A stretch of DNA of 64,000 bases from Myxococcaceae bacterium. Lineage in GTDB: Bacteria > Myxococcota > Myxococcia > Myxococcales > Myxococcaceae. Shown here one piece after another: positions 1 to 8,070 of the stretch; the first letter of the stretch is position 1, and every line of letters begins with the position of its first letter. The stretch lies in NCBI GenBank assembly GCA_017881265.1, contig JADGRA010000015.1, forward strand, positions 1-64,000, written 5' to 3'. A model generated the notes under the pieces. That model was not told the DNA's origin. It made no database searches and saw only the letters and a program-made list of their open reading frames with translations. Position numbers and translations under genes: made by a program.

Positions 1-201
1 GAGGGTTACGTCTGTACCTTCCGACCCTTCCCAATCCTGAATGGCTACCTGGGCACCGCTGTCTGGTATCACCAGGGCCCCGACTTCGCAGCTCTCCAGG
101 TAGTCTGGCCAGACCGCGAGCACCGGTTCCCCTGGCACACCGGAGTCTCGGAGGGTTTTCGCCGACAGCAGCCGGTACTAGTGCCCCCGGCGATGTCGTG
201 A
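1..201 (+). CDS. DUF4262 domain protein, C-terminal fragment (5' end outside window)
   Basis: Frame 1 from base 1 reads EGYVCTFRPFPILNGYLGTAVWYHQGPDFAALQVVWPDREHRFPWHTGVSEGFRRQQPVLVPPAMS then TGA at 199-201; the LQxVWPDxxxRFPW...QPVL pattern is DUF4262-like. Not in the ORF track because it has no start in the window. Confidence 0.7.
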   Translation, partial: EGYVCTFRPFPILNGYLGTAVWYHQGPDFAALQVVWPDREHRFPWHTGVSEGFRRQQPVLVPPAMS

Positions 202-247
202 TGGGTCATCACGACCGCAAAGGCGCCGCAGCCGGCCGCAATGTGCC

Positions 248-415
248 TCAGCGGTCTGATCTCTGACCTCGAGTGAAGGCCTCGACTTCGTTGAGTCGGA
301 TACGGATCGCGTTGCTCACGCGCACATGAGCGAGTTGGCCTCGCCGACAGAGGCCGTAGACGGTGAAGGGCGCCACCCCCGCAGTAGCTGCGCGGCTTCG
401 CGAACGCTCAAGAGT
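248..415 (-). pseudogene. HTH_17 / excisionase (Xis/MerR-like) DNA-binding domain, frameshifted
   Basis: Two overlapping minus-strand frames join to LLSVREAAQLLR | GVAPFTVYGLCRRGQLAHVRVSNAIRIRLNEVEAF, with the switch at a GGGGG run near 377. Confidence 0.65.
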
Positions 416-637
416 CGAGCCCGGTCGTCTGGAACGACAACCCTGAGACGCCTTCTGCCCTTGGGGCGAGCTCCGCCCTCGCTCGTACGTTCCCCCGACC
501 GCAGTGAACACCGGGTGAACAGAAAGGTCGTCCGGGGAGTCTTTGAGCGTCCAGTTTGTCCGGGGGGCCCTGCCTCACTCCCTGTACCTGTGAATGGTTG
601 GACGAGTGCGGACGATGGTGGACAGTCGATGGGGCTG

Positions 638-679
638 CCTCCGGAGCCGAAGTCCACTGGTTCGAGTCCAGTATCGCGC
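638..679 (+). repeat. 3' half of a tRNA-Arg(CCG)-like sequence (left copy; possible att site)
   Basis: CTCCGGA anticodon loop, GCCGA stem, AGTCC variable loop, ACTGG-TTCGAGT-CCAGT T-arm (5 bp stem, 7 nt loop), ATCGCGC acceptor strand. 37/42 identical to 3559-3600. No matching 5' half seen. Confidence 0.65.
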
Positions 680-919
680 GCAATTCCGAGGGGTTGCGCA
701 GCGGAATCACCTCCGCCAGGCCCCGTCCACAGTTCTGTCCACATTTAGGGGGACGAAGCCCGAGCTTCGAAGTGCATTCGGCTGACCTCCGGGCGGAGCT
801 GGTCGCTGTTCACCGGCCTGGAGATCGCGTGCATGAGTAGCGGGCGATGGCCTGTCTTGTGCCCAAGTAGCCGGAGAGGCTTGATTCAACATTTCGATAT
901 TGCTAGAAGGATAGAAACA

Positions 920-1282
920 TTGAAGACACAGCAAGCCATCAACGCACTCGGTGCTCTCGCTCAGGACACGCGGCTCGCAATCTACCGGTTGCTTGTTCAG
1001 ACGGGACCCGAAGGGCTCTCGGCCGGCGTCATCGGACAGAAGCTCGACGTCCCCGCCTCATCACTTTCGTTTCACCTGCACCAACTGATGCACGCGGGAC
1101 TCATCAACCAAGCGCGCGAGAGTCGGCAGCTGTTTTACGCCGCGAACTTCGACCAGATGAACGCCCTCGTCGGCTACCTCACCGAGAACTGCTGTGGTCT
1201 TGGGGCTGCGGCTTGCGCCCCGAGGCAGACCCAGCCACAAGGAGTCACCCGTGAAGCTTCTTCACGTCCACGTCGCCGTTGA
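920..1282 (+). CDS. arsR: ArsR family transcriptional regulator
   Basis: TTG start in frame; LKTQQAINALGALAQDTRLAIYRLLVQTGPEGLSAGVIGQKLDVPASSLSFHLHQLMHAGLI...NCCGL; winged HTH plus C-terminal Cys pair; next to ars genes. Confidence 0.88.
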   Translation: MKTQQAINALGALAQDTRLAIYRLLVQTGPEGLSAGVIGQKLDVPASSLSFHLHQLMHAGLINQARESRQLFYAANFDQMNALVGYLTENCCGLGAAACAPRQTQPQGVTREASSRPRRR

Positions 1283-1719
1283 GCAAATCGAACAGTCCGT
1301 CCGCTTCTACACCATCCTTTTCGGGGCATCGCCGAGCGTGCTCAAGAACGACTACGCGAAGTGGATGCTAGATGACCCCCGCGTCAATTTCGCGATTTCG
1401 TCTCGCGGCAGGAAGGCGGGCCTCGACCATCTCGGCATTCAGGTTGAGGACTCGGCCGAGCTGTCGGACGCGTATGGACGGCTCAAGGCGGCCGAGTGCC
1501 CCGTGCTCGACAGGGGGCCACGACGTGCTGCTACGCCAAGAGCGAGAAAGCGTGGATTCAGGACCCCTCAGGCATCGCCTGGGGGACCTCCTGACGAGGG
1601 GCGAGAATACAACGTATGGAGAGGATTCCGTGACGACATCGAAGAGCGAGGGTGCGTGTTGCACGCCTGAACTCGGCCGACTGCCAACCGCTGCTCCCGC
1701 GGAACCGGTCGGGCGTTAA
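1251..1719 (+). pseudogene. arsI: ArsI/CadI family glyoxalase-fold protein, two apparent frameshifts
   Basis: GTG start after AAGGAG: MKLLHVHVAVEQIEQSVRFYTILFGASPSVLKNDYAKWMLDDPRVNFAIS...GLDHLGIQVED. Continues in a second frame (QGATTCCYAKSEKAWIQDPSGIAWGTS) and a third (ENTTYGEDSVTTSKSEGACCTPEL). Confidence 0.75.
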
Positions 1720-1746
1720 CGCCACCACCAGCTGAGGACTCAGTCA

Positions 1747-2862
1747 ATGAAGACCCGTCCCAAGGGCAATCCACTCGTACGGCTGTCTCTCGTCGACCGA
1801 TTCCTCCCGCTGTGGATTCTCGCAGCCATCGGGTTAGGGCTTGTCCTCGGTCGAATGCTTCCGGGGCTCCCCCAAGCCCTCGACGCGTTCAAGGTCGGCG
1901 GGGTGTCGATCCCAATTGCGATTGGGCTCTTCTGGATGATGTACCCGGTGCTCGCGCGTGTCCGGTACGGCGAGCTGTCCCATTTTAGAAAGCGCGGGGG
2001 TCTCCTCGCCACGTCGCTCGTGCTCAACTGGTTCGTCGGGCCCGTCCTGATGTTTGCCTTGGCGTGGCTTCTCCTGCCAGACCTGCCGCACTACCGCACA
2101 GGACTCATCCTGATTGGCCTCGCGCGGTGCATTGCAATGGTCCTTGTCTGGAACATGCTTGCCCGCGGCAGCGGGGAGGTGGCAGCCGTGCTCGTCGCGC
2201 TCAACGCGCTCTTCCAAATCGCTTTCTATTCGCTCCTCGGGTGGCTCTTCATCAGCGTCGTGCCGACGTGGCTAGGTGCGAACGGCGCAGCGTTTCACGT
2301 GAGCGTTTGGACCATCGCCAAAAGCGTGCTCCTCTTCCTCGGCCTGCCCCTACTCGCTGGCGCGCTAACTCGCACTCTCGGCGAGCGCGCGCGTGGACGA
2401 ATTTGGTACGAGCAGAAGTTCCTGCCCCGGCTCGGGCCAACCGCGCTGCTCGCGTTGCTCTACACCATCGTCCTGATGTTCACGATGCAGGGGGACCGCC
2501 TCACCAGGCTTCCCGTGGACGTCGTCCGAATTGCGCTGCCCCTCGTCCTCTACTTCGCGCTCATGTTCGGCGGTTCGTTCCTCCTCGCTTGGCGCCTCGG
2601 GTTCTCGTACGAGGATACGGCCTCGCTGTCGTTTACGGCGGCTGGGAACAACTTCGAACTCGCCATTGCCGTAGCCATCGGGACATTTGGCATCTCATCA
2701 GGAGAGGCGCTTGCCGGCGTGGTTGGCCCACTCGTTGAAGTCCCGGCGCTCATCGCGCTCGTGTACCTCTCCCTCTGGTTGAAGGCACGACTCTTCCCCG
2801 AGGTGACAGAGGGGATGCCGGCCAATCGCGTGCTGACGCGTGCCCGTAACCCGCTGGTCTAG
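1747..2862 (+). CDS. acr3: ACR3 family arsenite efflux transporter
   Basis: 371 aa, multi-TM, GLILIGLARCIAMVLVWN (conserved Cys motif), LVALNALFQ; ars context. Confidence 0.93.
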   Translation: MKTRPKGNPLVRLSLVDRFLPLWILAAIGLGLVLGRMLPGLPQALDAFKVGGVSIPIAIGLFWMMYPVLARVRYGELSHFRKRGGLLATSLVLNWFVGPVLMFALAWLLLPDLPHYRTGLILIGLARCIAMVLVWNMLARGSGEVAAVLVALNALFQIAFYSLLGWLFISVVPTWLGANGAAFHVSVWTIAKSVLLFLGLPLLAGALTRTLGERARGRIWYEQKFLPRLGPTALLALLYTIVLMFTMQGDRLTRLPVDVVRIALPLVLYFALMFGGSFLLAWRLGFSYEDTASLSFTAAGNNFELAIAVAIGTFGISSGEALAGVVGPLVEVPALIALVYLSLWLKARLFPEVTEGMPANRVLTRARNPLV

Positions 2863-2877
2863 TTCCGAGGTGAGAGA

Positions 2878-3420
2878 GTGAATTCAGCCAAGCCCTTCAA
2901 GGTTCTCTTCTTGTGCACAGGCAACTCGGCTCGCAGCGTGATGGCAGAGTACTTCCTGAGACGGCTGGGTCGCGGCGCGTTCGAGGTGTACAGCGCCGGT
3001 GCTCAGCCGAAGGGCGTCGTCCACCCGCTCACACTCAAGACACTCCAGGAGAAATTCCACATCGACGCCTCGGACGCCCGCAGCAAGTCCTGGGACGAGT
3101 TCAAGGGCGTGGAGTTCGATTTCGTCATCACGGTCTGCGACAACGCGCGTGAGTCGTGCCCGGTTTGGCCTGGTCAGCCGATTATCGCGCACTGGGGGCT
3201 GGAAGACCCAGCCGCCTTTGTAGGGCCGGCGGAGGCAAAGGAACGCCTTTTCAATAGGGTCGCTCTCGAGGCGTACCGCCGAATTCAAATCCTGACCTCT
3301 CTCCCATTGGCGAAGTTGGATCGGCTCCGTGTCGAGCGGCTGGTCAAACGAATCGGGACGGAGCCAGAGGCCGTCGCTTCGGAAGCTGGCGCGACCTCCG
3401 ACGGGCGCCGTCTCGACTAG
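2878..3420 (+). CDS. arsC: Arsenate reductase, thioredoxin-coupled LMW-PTP type
   Basis: LFLCTGNSARSVMAEYFLRRLG P-loop and ITVCDNARESCPVWPG Cys pair. Confidence 0.92.
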   Translation: MNSAKPFKVLFLCTGNSARSVMAEYFLRRLGRGAFEVYSAGAQPKGVVHPLTLKTLQEKFHIDASDARSKSWDEFKGVEFDFVITVCDNARESCPVWPGQPIIAHWGLEDPAAFVGPAEAKERLFNRVALEAYRRIQILTSLPLAKLDRLRVERLVKRIGTEPEAVASEAGATSDGRRLD

Positions 3421-3558
3421 GTGGCAGGCTAAAGGTGAAACGCCGGTAGGCGTCCACGCAGCTCTCGAGGCGAAGGAAGCCTGGCCACCGTTCATCGAGC
3501 AGTAATGCCACCGGTCTGCGGTTGGCGCGCCATTGCCGTATTGCCACGACTTAGCGCA

Positions 3559-3600
3559 CCTCCGAAGCCGAAGCCCATTGGTTCGACTCCAGTCTCGCGC
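3559..3600 (+). repeat. 3' half of a tRNA-Arg(CCG)-like sequence (right copy; possible att site)
   Basis: CTCCGAA loop, GCCGA stem, AGCCC, ATTGG-TTCGACT-CCAGT T-arm, CTCGCGC acceptor strand; direct repeat of 638-679. Confidence 0.65.
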
Positions 3601-3650
3601 ATTGCCCGTTTGCGCCGCCGCCTACAGGGAGTTCAGCGGTCGTCCACGGT

Positions 3651-4304
3651 TCAGGTTGGCGTGAGACGGCCAAAGTCTGTGGTGGGCTGCGTGCTGTTGA
3701 GCCGAATCATTGCCCGGTCCTGAACACCTGAAAAAAGAACGAGTGCCAGGATGGCCCCCACCAGGGCTGTCGCCATATCTTCTTGAGTATCCCAGGGGTC
3801 GCCCTGTGTCCCTAAGAAGGCATCGGCACTCTGCCCTAGCCCGACCGCGGCTCGCCATTCCAGAAGCTCATACATCGCGCTTCCGGCAAGACAGACACAG
3901 ACCGTCAGGAAGAAGAGCCATCCGCCCCGCCGCAGCGGAGTAGCTCGGAGGAGGACTTCCCGCGTCACCAGCGCGGGAACGAATCCCTGGAAAAAGTGGC
4001 CGAGGCGGTCATAGTTGTTGCGTGTCCATCCAAAGGCGCTTTGAGCCCAGAAGCCCAACGGGACCTCGGCGTATGTGTAGTGGCCTCCTACGAAAAGCAC
4101 GCAGGCGTGTAATGCAATGAGTCCATATGCAAGGTTGGTGAGACGCATTCGCCGGTAGGTAAGGAGCAGCACGGGCAGAGCGACGAGAAAAGGAGCAACC
4201 TCGAGCCACCAAGTGAGCCGATCCTTCGGATGAATGCCAGATGCCACGAGCGCCACGGCATCGGTCAAAAGCAAGATGAGAGGGAATGCGTCGCGACGGT
4301 GCAT
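3651..4304 (-). CDS. DUF2238 (YjdF-like) integral membrane protein
   Basis: MHRRDAFPLILLLTDAVALVASG...GGHYTYAEVPLGFW...NNYDRLGHFFQGFVPALVTREVLLR...GQSADAFLGTQGDPWDTQEDM. Confidence 0.85.
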   Translation of the reverse strand: MHRRDAFPLILLLTDAVALVASGIHPKDRLTWWLEVAPFLVALPVLLLTYRRMRLTNLAYGLIALHACVLFVGGHYTYAEVPLGFWAQSAFGWTRNNYDRLGHFFQGFVPALVTREVLLRATPLRRGGWLFFLTVCVCLAGSAMYELLEWRAAVGLGQSADAFLGTQGDPWDTQEDMATALVGAILALVLFSGVQDRAMIRLNSTQPTTDFGRLTPT

Positions 4305-4336
4305 GGCAATGAGGTTCCCCGGAACGTCTTTGAAGG

Positions 4337-5047
4337 GTGTCTGGGACAATCGTAAGTCCAAAAGGTGTAGGACACGGACTACAGGGGGCCCACCGCGTGG
4401 CACACTGGTTACTGTCCCTGGTGGCGTGGGCGAGGCAGGCCGGGCCGGCCGGCGCGGCCGTCTACGGCCTTGGCTACGTGCTCGGGACGTTGCTGTTTGT
4501 TCCGGGCTCTGTGCTGACGCTACTCGCGGGCTTCCTTTATGGGCTCGCCGGAGGCCTGGCCGTGGTGGTGCCCAGCAGCCTCCTCGGGGCCCTGTTGGCG
4601 TTCCTCCTCGGCCGCACCGTGGCCCGCGCGCCGGTCTTGCGCCTGATTCAGCGCCACCGGCGCTTCCGCGCGGTGGACCAGGCCATCTCGGCCGAGGCTT
4701 TCCGGGTGGTGCTGCTGTTGCGCCTCTCGCCCGTCTTCCCCTTCAACCTCCTCAACTATGGCCTCGGGGTGACGGGGGTCAGCCTCCGTACCTACCTGCT
4801 CGGGACGGCGCTGGGCGTGCTTCCCGGGGCGGTGCTGTACGTCTACCTTGGTAGCCTCCTCACCACCGCCACGGAAGCCCTCGCGGGGCGTCCCTCCGCC
4901 GGCTGGGCGGGGAGGCTGCTTTTCGCCGCGGGCCTCGTCGCCACCGCGGCGGTGGTGGTGCTTGTCAGCCGGGCCGCCCGACGTGCCCTGGAGGCGAAGC
5001 TAGGGGAGGAGGCCCCGGGCGCGGGGCCGCCGTCATCGGGCGGGTGA
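4337..5047 (+). CDS. TVP38/TMEM64 family (VTT domain) membrane protein
   Basis: YVLGTLLFVPGSVLTLLAGFLYG...LLLRLSPVFPFNLLNYGLGVTGV; exact start uncertain. Confidence 0.85.
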   Translation: MSGTIVSPKGVGHGLQGAHRVAHWLLSLVAWARQAGPAGAAVYGLGYVLGTLLFVPGSVLTLLAGFLYGLAGGLAVVVPSSLLGALLAFLLGRTVARAPVLRLIQRHRRFRAVDQAISAEAFRVVLLLRLSPVFPFNLLNYGLGVTGVSLRTYLLGTALGVLPGAVLYVYLGSLLTTATEALAGRPSAGWAGRLLFAAGLVATAAVVVLVSRAARRALEAKLGEEAPGAGPPSSGG

Positions 5048-5971
5048 CGCGGACGCCCCGGCGTCGGCGCGCTGCGCGCGCAGCAGGTAGCCCTCCTGGG
5101 CGTCGCGCAGCTGCGCACACAGGCTGCGCCGGTGCGCGTCCTGCACCGCACCGCAGCCGAAGGGGCCGGTGCTGAAGACGGCCTGGTGCATGAGGCAGTC
5201 GTCCACCCAGGCGCCCTTGGTGCCCTCGCAGGGACGGGGCACCCACAGGAAGCGTTCGCAGAGCGCGACGTCCCCGAAGCAGGGGGGGAAGTGTCCGGCG
5301 GCCACCGCCGCGTCCACCTCGCAGCGGTGCTGGGCGGAGGCGTCCGGGGTGGCGGAGAAAATGGCGGCGCATTCCAGCGGGGCGCGGCGGGCGACCGCCA
5401 CGGCCACACCGCAACGCTGGACGGCTGGGACGTCCTTGCCCAGCCGGGTGCACAGCGCTGCGTCCCTTTGGCGCAGCGCCACGTCACCCAGGCACCAGCT
5501 GGCGAGCTCCCCCACCTCCAGCCGGGGGCAGGCGTCCGGCTGGCCGCGCGCCACCGCCTCGCACACGGCCCTTGTGGCCCCGCCCTGCCAGTGCACGTCG
5601 TCCAGCGCTTCGCATGCGGAAAGTCGTCCCGTCTCGGCGGCCACAGCCAGCACGCACTGCACCAACTCGCGGTCGGCCAGGGGCCGGCACGCCTCCACGC
5701 GGCCAGCCGTCCTGGCGGCGGCCTGCAGGCACGCGTTGCGGTCGGCGCCCGCCCCCTTCAGCTTGGCGCAGGCGGCGGCGTTGCCGGTGACGCGCGCCGC
5801 GGAGACGAGGCAGCTGTTGCGGGCGGCCCCTTGCGCCTCGCACCACTGGACGTACGGGGCCACCGCACGTTCTGCCGGCGACGGGGCCTCCTTCTGCGTG
5901 CACCCTGGGCCCAGCGCAAGCCAGGCCACCACAGTAGGCAACCAACGCAGGTGGAAGGTGCGGCGGGGCAC
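5033..5971 (-). CDS. Cys-repeat secreted protein, likely lipoprotein
   Basis: N-terminal hydrophobic segment ending LALGPGC; regularly spaced Cys in degenerate Ala-rich repeats. Convergent 15-bp overlap with the VTT gene. Confidence 0.65.
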   Translation of the reverse strand: MPRRTFHLRWLPTVVAWLALGPGCTQKEAPSPAERAVAPYVQWCEAQGAARNSCLVSAARVTGNAAACAKLKGAGADRNACLQAAARTAGRVEACRPLADRELVQCVLAVAAETGRLSACEALDDVHWQGGATRAVCEAVARGQPDACPRLEVGELASWCLGDVALRQRDAALCTRLGKDVPAVQRCGVAVAVARRAPLECAAIFSATPDASAQHRCEVDAAVAAGHFPPCFGDVALCERFLWVPRPCEGTKGAWVDDCLMHQAVFSTGPFGCGAVQDAHRRSLCAQLRDAQEGYLLRAQRADAGASASPAR

Positions 5972-6012
5972 GGGGGCTTGGCCGGGAATGCTACCCCCGG
6001 ACGGCGGTGGAG

Positions 6013-7938
6013 CTACTTCCCCACCACCGTCAGCACGCCGCCATTCATGGTGTAGGTGCGCCCCTGGCCGTCCACGGTGACGGGCGTGTAGGCAGCCCCC
6101 AGGGACTTCAGCAGGAAGCGACTCTGCGCCAGCGTGCCCCCCTGCAGAATGGCGTAGGCGCGCCCGTCCTCACTGTTGGCGTACACCGTCCCATTCTCAT
6201 CGACGGCCGCCGCGTTGACGCACCACTCGAAGCCGCTAGGGTGGTCCGAGACGCACGCCAGGTTGCCGCCCGCGTCGCGCGTGCAGGAGAAGGTGTTGGT
6301 GGCGGTGTAGCTCCACTGCTTCTGCAGGTTGCTGCCCAGCTGCGTCAGCGCGTAGGGGCCGACGGCGTTGCTGTACCAGCTGCCGTAGTGGTTGTCCTTG
6401 ACGAGGATGCTGTAGCTGCCCGCGTTGGGCCACACCGCCGGCGTCTGGTCCCAGCCGTCGTCGAAGGTGGCCACCAGCTTGCCGGTGGCGTCGAACTTCA
6501 CCAGGTGTCCCCGGTAGTTGTTGTAGTAGTTGAAGCCGCCGTAGAGGACGGCCCCGTCCGGGAGCACCACCGGCGAGGACGTCGACTGGTCGCTCACCTC
6601 CACCGAGGGCCGCTGCCCGGTGTACGGGTCGACGCCGCGCGGAGCGCCCACCCGGCAGTGGTTGTAGTCGGCGCCGCCGTCCGGCAGCGCCCCGTTGGGC
6701 GCGCTGTCGGCGGGGATGAGGACTCCGCAGCCGTCGTCGAGAATCTCCTGCAGCGAGGCGCTCCACTTGGGCGTCAGGTTCGGCTGCAGCGCCAGCAGCA
6801 CCCCGGCGTTGGGGGCGTTGTGGGGGAAGGCCACGGTGAAGATGGTGCCGTCCGGGCCCACCGCCGGGGCCACGTTGAGGCCGGGCCGGAGCGAGCCGCA
6901 GGTGACGGTGACGCGGTGGTCGTCCGCCGGCGGCCACGGGAAGGGCGACCCGCTCGAGCCCTCGTCGTAATAGCCGCCGAGGCAGCCGCCGTCCGCTGCC
7001 GGCGGGTTCTGCATCAGCGCCGGGTAGTCCACGAAGTCCACCGCGCCGGCCGGCGTGATGCGCACCAGCACGCCCTTCACGTCCGAGAGGTCCGGCGCGA
7101 CGTGGACGACGTTGTACAGAAGCGTGCCGTCCGCGGCGACGGTGAGGGGGCCGGCGACGAAGGTGTTGCCATCCACCGTGGAACCAAAGGGGTTGAATTG
7201 CGCCAGCTTGGCCATGCTGTGCCGGTCCACCTGGTACACCGTGCCGCCCGCGCCCGGCACCCACACCACGTTGCCGTCCAGCGCGGCGTGGAAGACGGGC
7301 TCCCAGAAGGCGAAGTTTCCGGGCACCGGCGTCCAGTCGCTCTCGAAGCTGGCCACCTGCACCAATGCGCCGGCCTGCCAGCGGTAGTACGTCTCCGCCC
7401 ATACCTGGGTGTCCCAGGCCTGGTAGCCGCAGGGGCCACCGTCGGGCGACGTGGCCGAGACGACGTTGCCGTTGCTGTCGGTGGTGATGTTGGTGCAGCG
7501 GGTATAGGTGCCGCCCTTCGTCTCCACGTAGACGTCATCGCCAGTGACGAGCGGCGCCTGGTAGTGCACGTTGAGGTCCCCCCGGCCGCTCTGCGCCTTC
7601 GCGTCGAGGATTTCCTCGCTGACGAAAGGGTCGACGGTGAGGCTGGCCAGCACCGAGGTGAAGCCCTGGGCCGGGGCACACGCCGTCCCGGTGTGCGCGG
7701 CGTTCTGTCCCAGCTGCGTCCAGCTGCAGTCGGCGTGTGTCGTGCCGCTGCCGGGAATGGGGGCGTTGACGACGAGGCCCGGGCCGCTGTCCGGCGGGCC
7801 GGCGTCGGCGGGGGTGGAGGTAGACGCGCAGCCGAGGCCACCGAGGACACCGAAAAGGACAGCCGTGGACAGGCGGATGCGCAGTCGTCCCGAGTCCGGG
7901 CTCGACGCAAGTCTTGGAAGTCGCACGAGGAAGTCCAC
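6013..7938 (-). CDS. Secreted lipoprotein, predicted beta-propeller (PQQ-like), paralog A
   Basis: LFGVLGGLGC lipobox; repeated VGPDGTIFTVAFPHN / [14 protein letters not shown] / VDGQGRTY motifs. Start codon uncertain. Confidence 0.7.
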   Translation of the reverse strand: MDFLVRLPRLASSPDSGRLRIRLSTAVLFGVLGGLGCASTSTPADAGPPDSGPGLVVNAPIPGSGTTHADCSWTQLGQNAAHTGTACAPAQGFTSVLASLTVDPFVSEEILDAKAQSGRGDLNVHYQAPLVTGDDVYVETKGGTYTRCTNITTDSNGNVVSATSPDGGPCGYQAWDTQVWAETYYRWQAGALVQVASFESDWTPVPGNFAFWEPVFHAALDGNVVWVPGAGGTVYQVDRHSMAKLAQFNPFGSTVDGNTFVAGPLTVAADGTLLYNVVHVAPDLSDVKGVLVRITPAGAVDFVDYPALMQNPPAADGGCLGGYYDEGSSGSPFPWPPADDHRVTVTCGSLRPGLNVAPAVGPDGTIFTVAFPHNAPNAGVLLALQPNLTPKWSASLQEILDDGCGVLIPADSAPNGALPDGGADYNHCRVGAPRGVDPYTGQRPSVEVSDQSTSSPVVLPDGAVLYGGFNYYNNYRGHLVKFDATGKLVATFDDGWDQTPAVWPNAGSYSILVKDNHYGSWYSNAVGPYALTQLGSNLQKQWSYTATNTFSCTRDAGGNLACVSDHPSGFEWCVNAAAVDENGTVYANSEDGRAYAILQGGTLAQSRFLLKSLGAAYTPVTVDGQGRTYTMNGGVLTVVGK

Positions 7939-8070
7939 AAGGCCCGAAGTGGCGGCCTGCCGTCAAGGCGCTGTTTGTCCTACAGCCACCCGCCCGGGGG
8001 ATGGGGCCGTTCCGGCAGTCCCCCGGCGCACGGCGCAAACTCGCGTCCCTGCCCGGCCTCCCCGGCTGGC

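Noticed and set aside
316-744. Minus ORF containing ARDTGLEPVDFGSGG
   Set aside because: This stretch is the antisense translation of the tRNA-like repeat; only the C-terminal HTH part is meaningful.
890-920. Possible ArsR operator TTTCGATATTGCTAGAA upstream of arsR
   Set aside because: AT-rich and well placed, but dyad symmetry is poor on inspection; not enough to call.
3344-3547. Minus frame WRANRRPVALLLDERWPGFLRLESCVDAYRRFTF near the right tRNA repeat, possible mobile-element relic
   Set aside because: Reads protein-like but no family recognised; too short to support a call.
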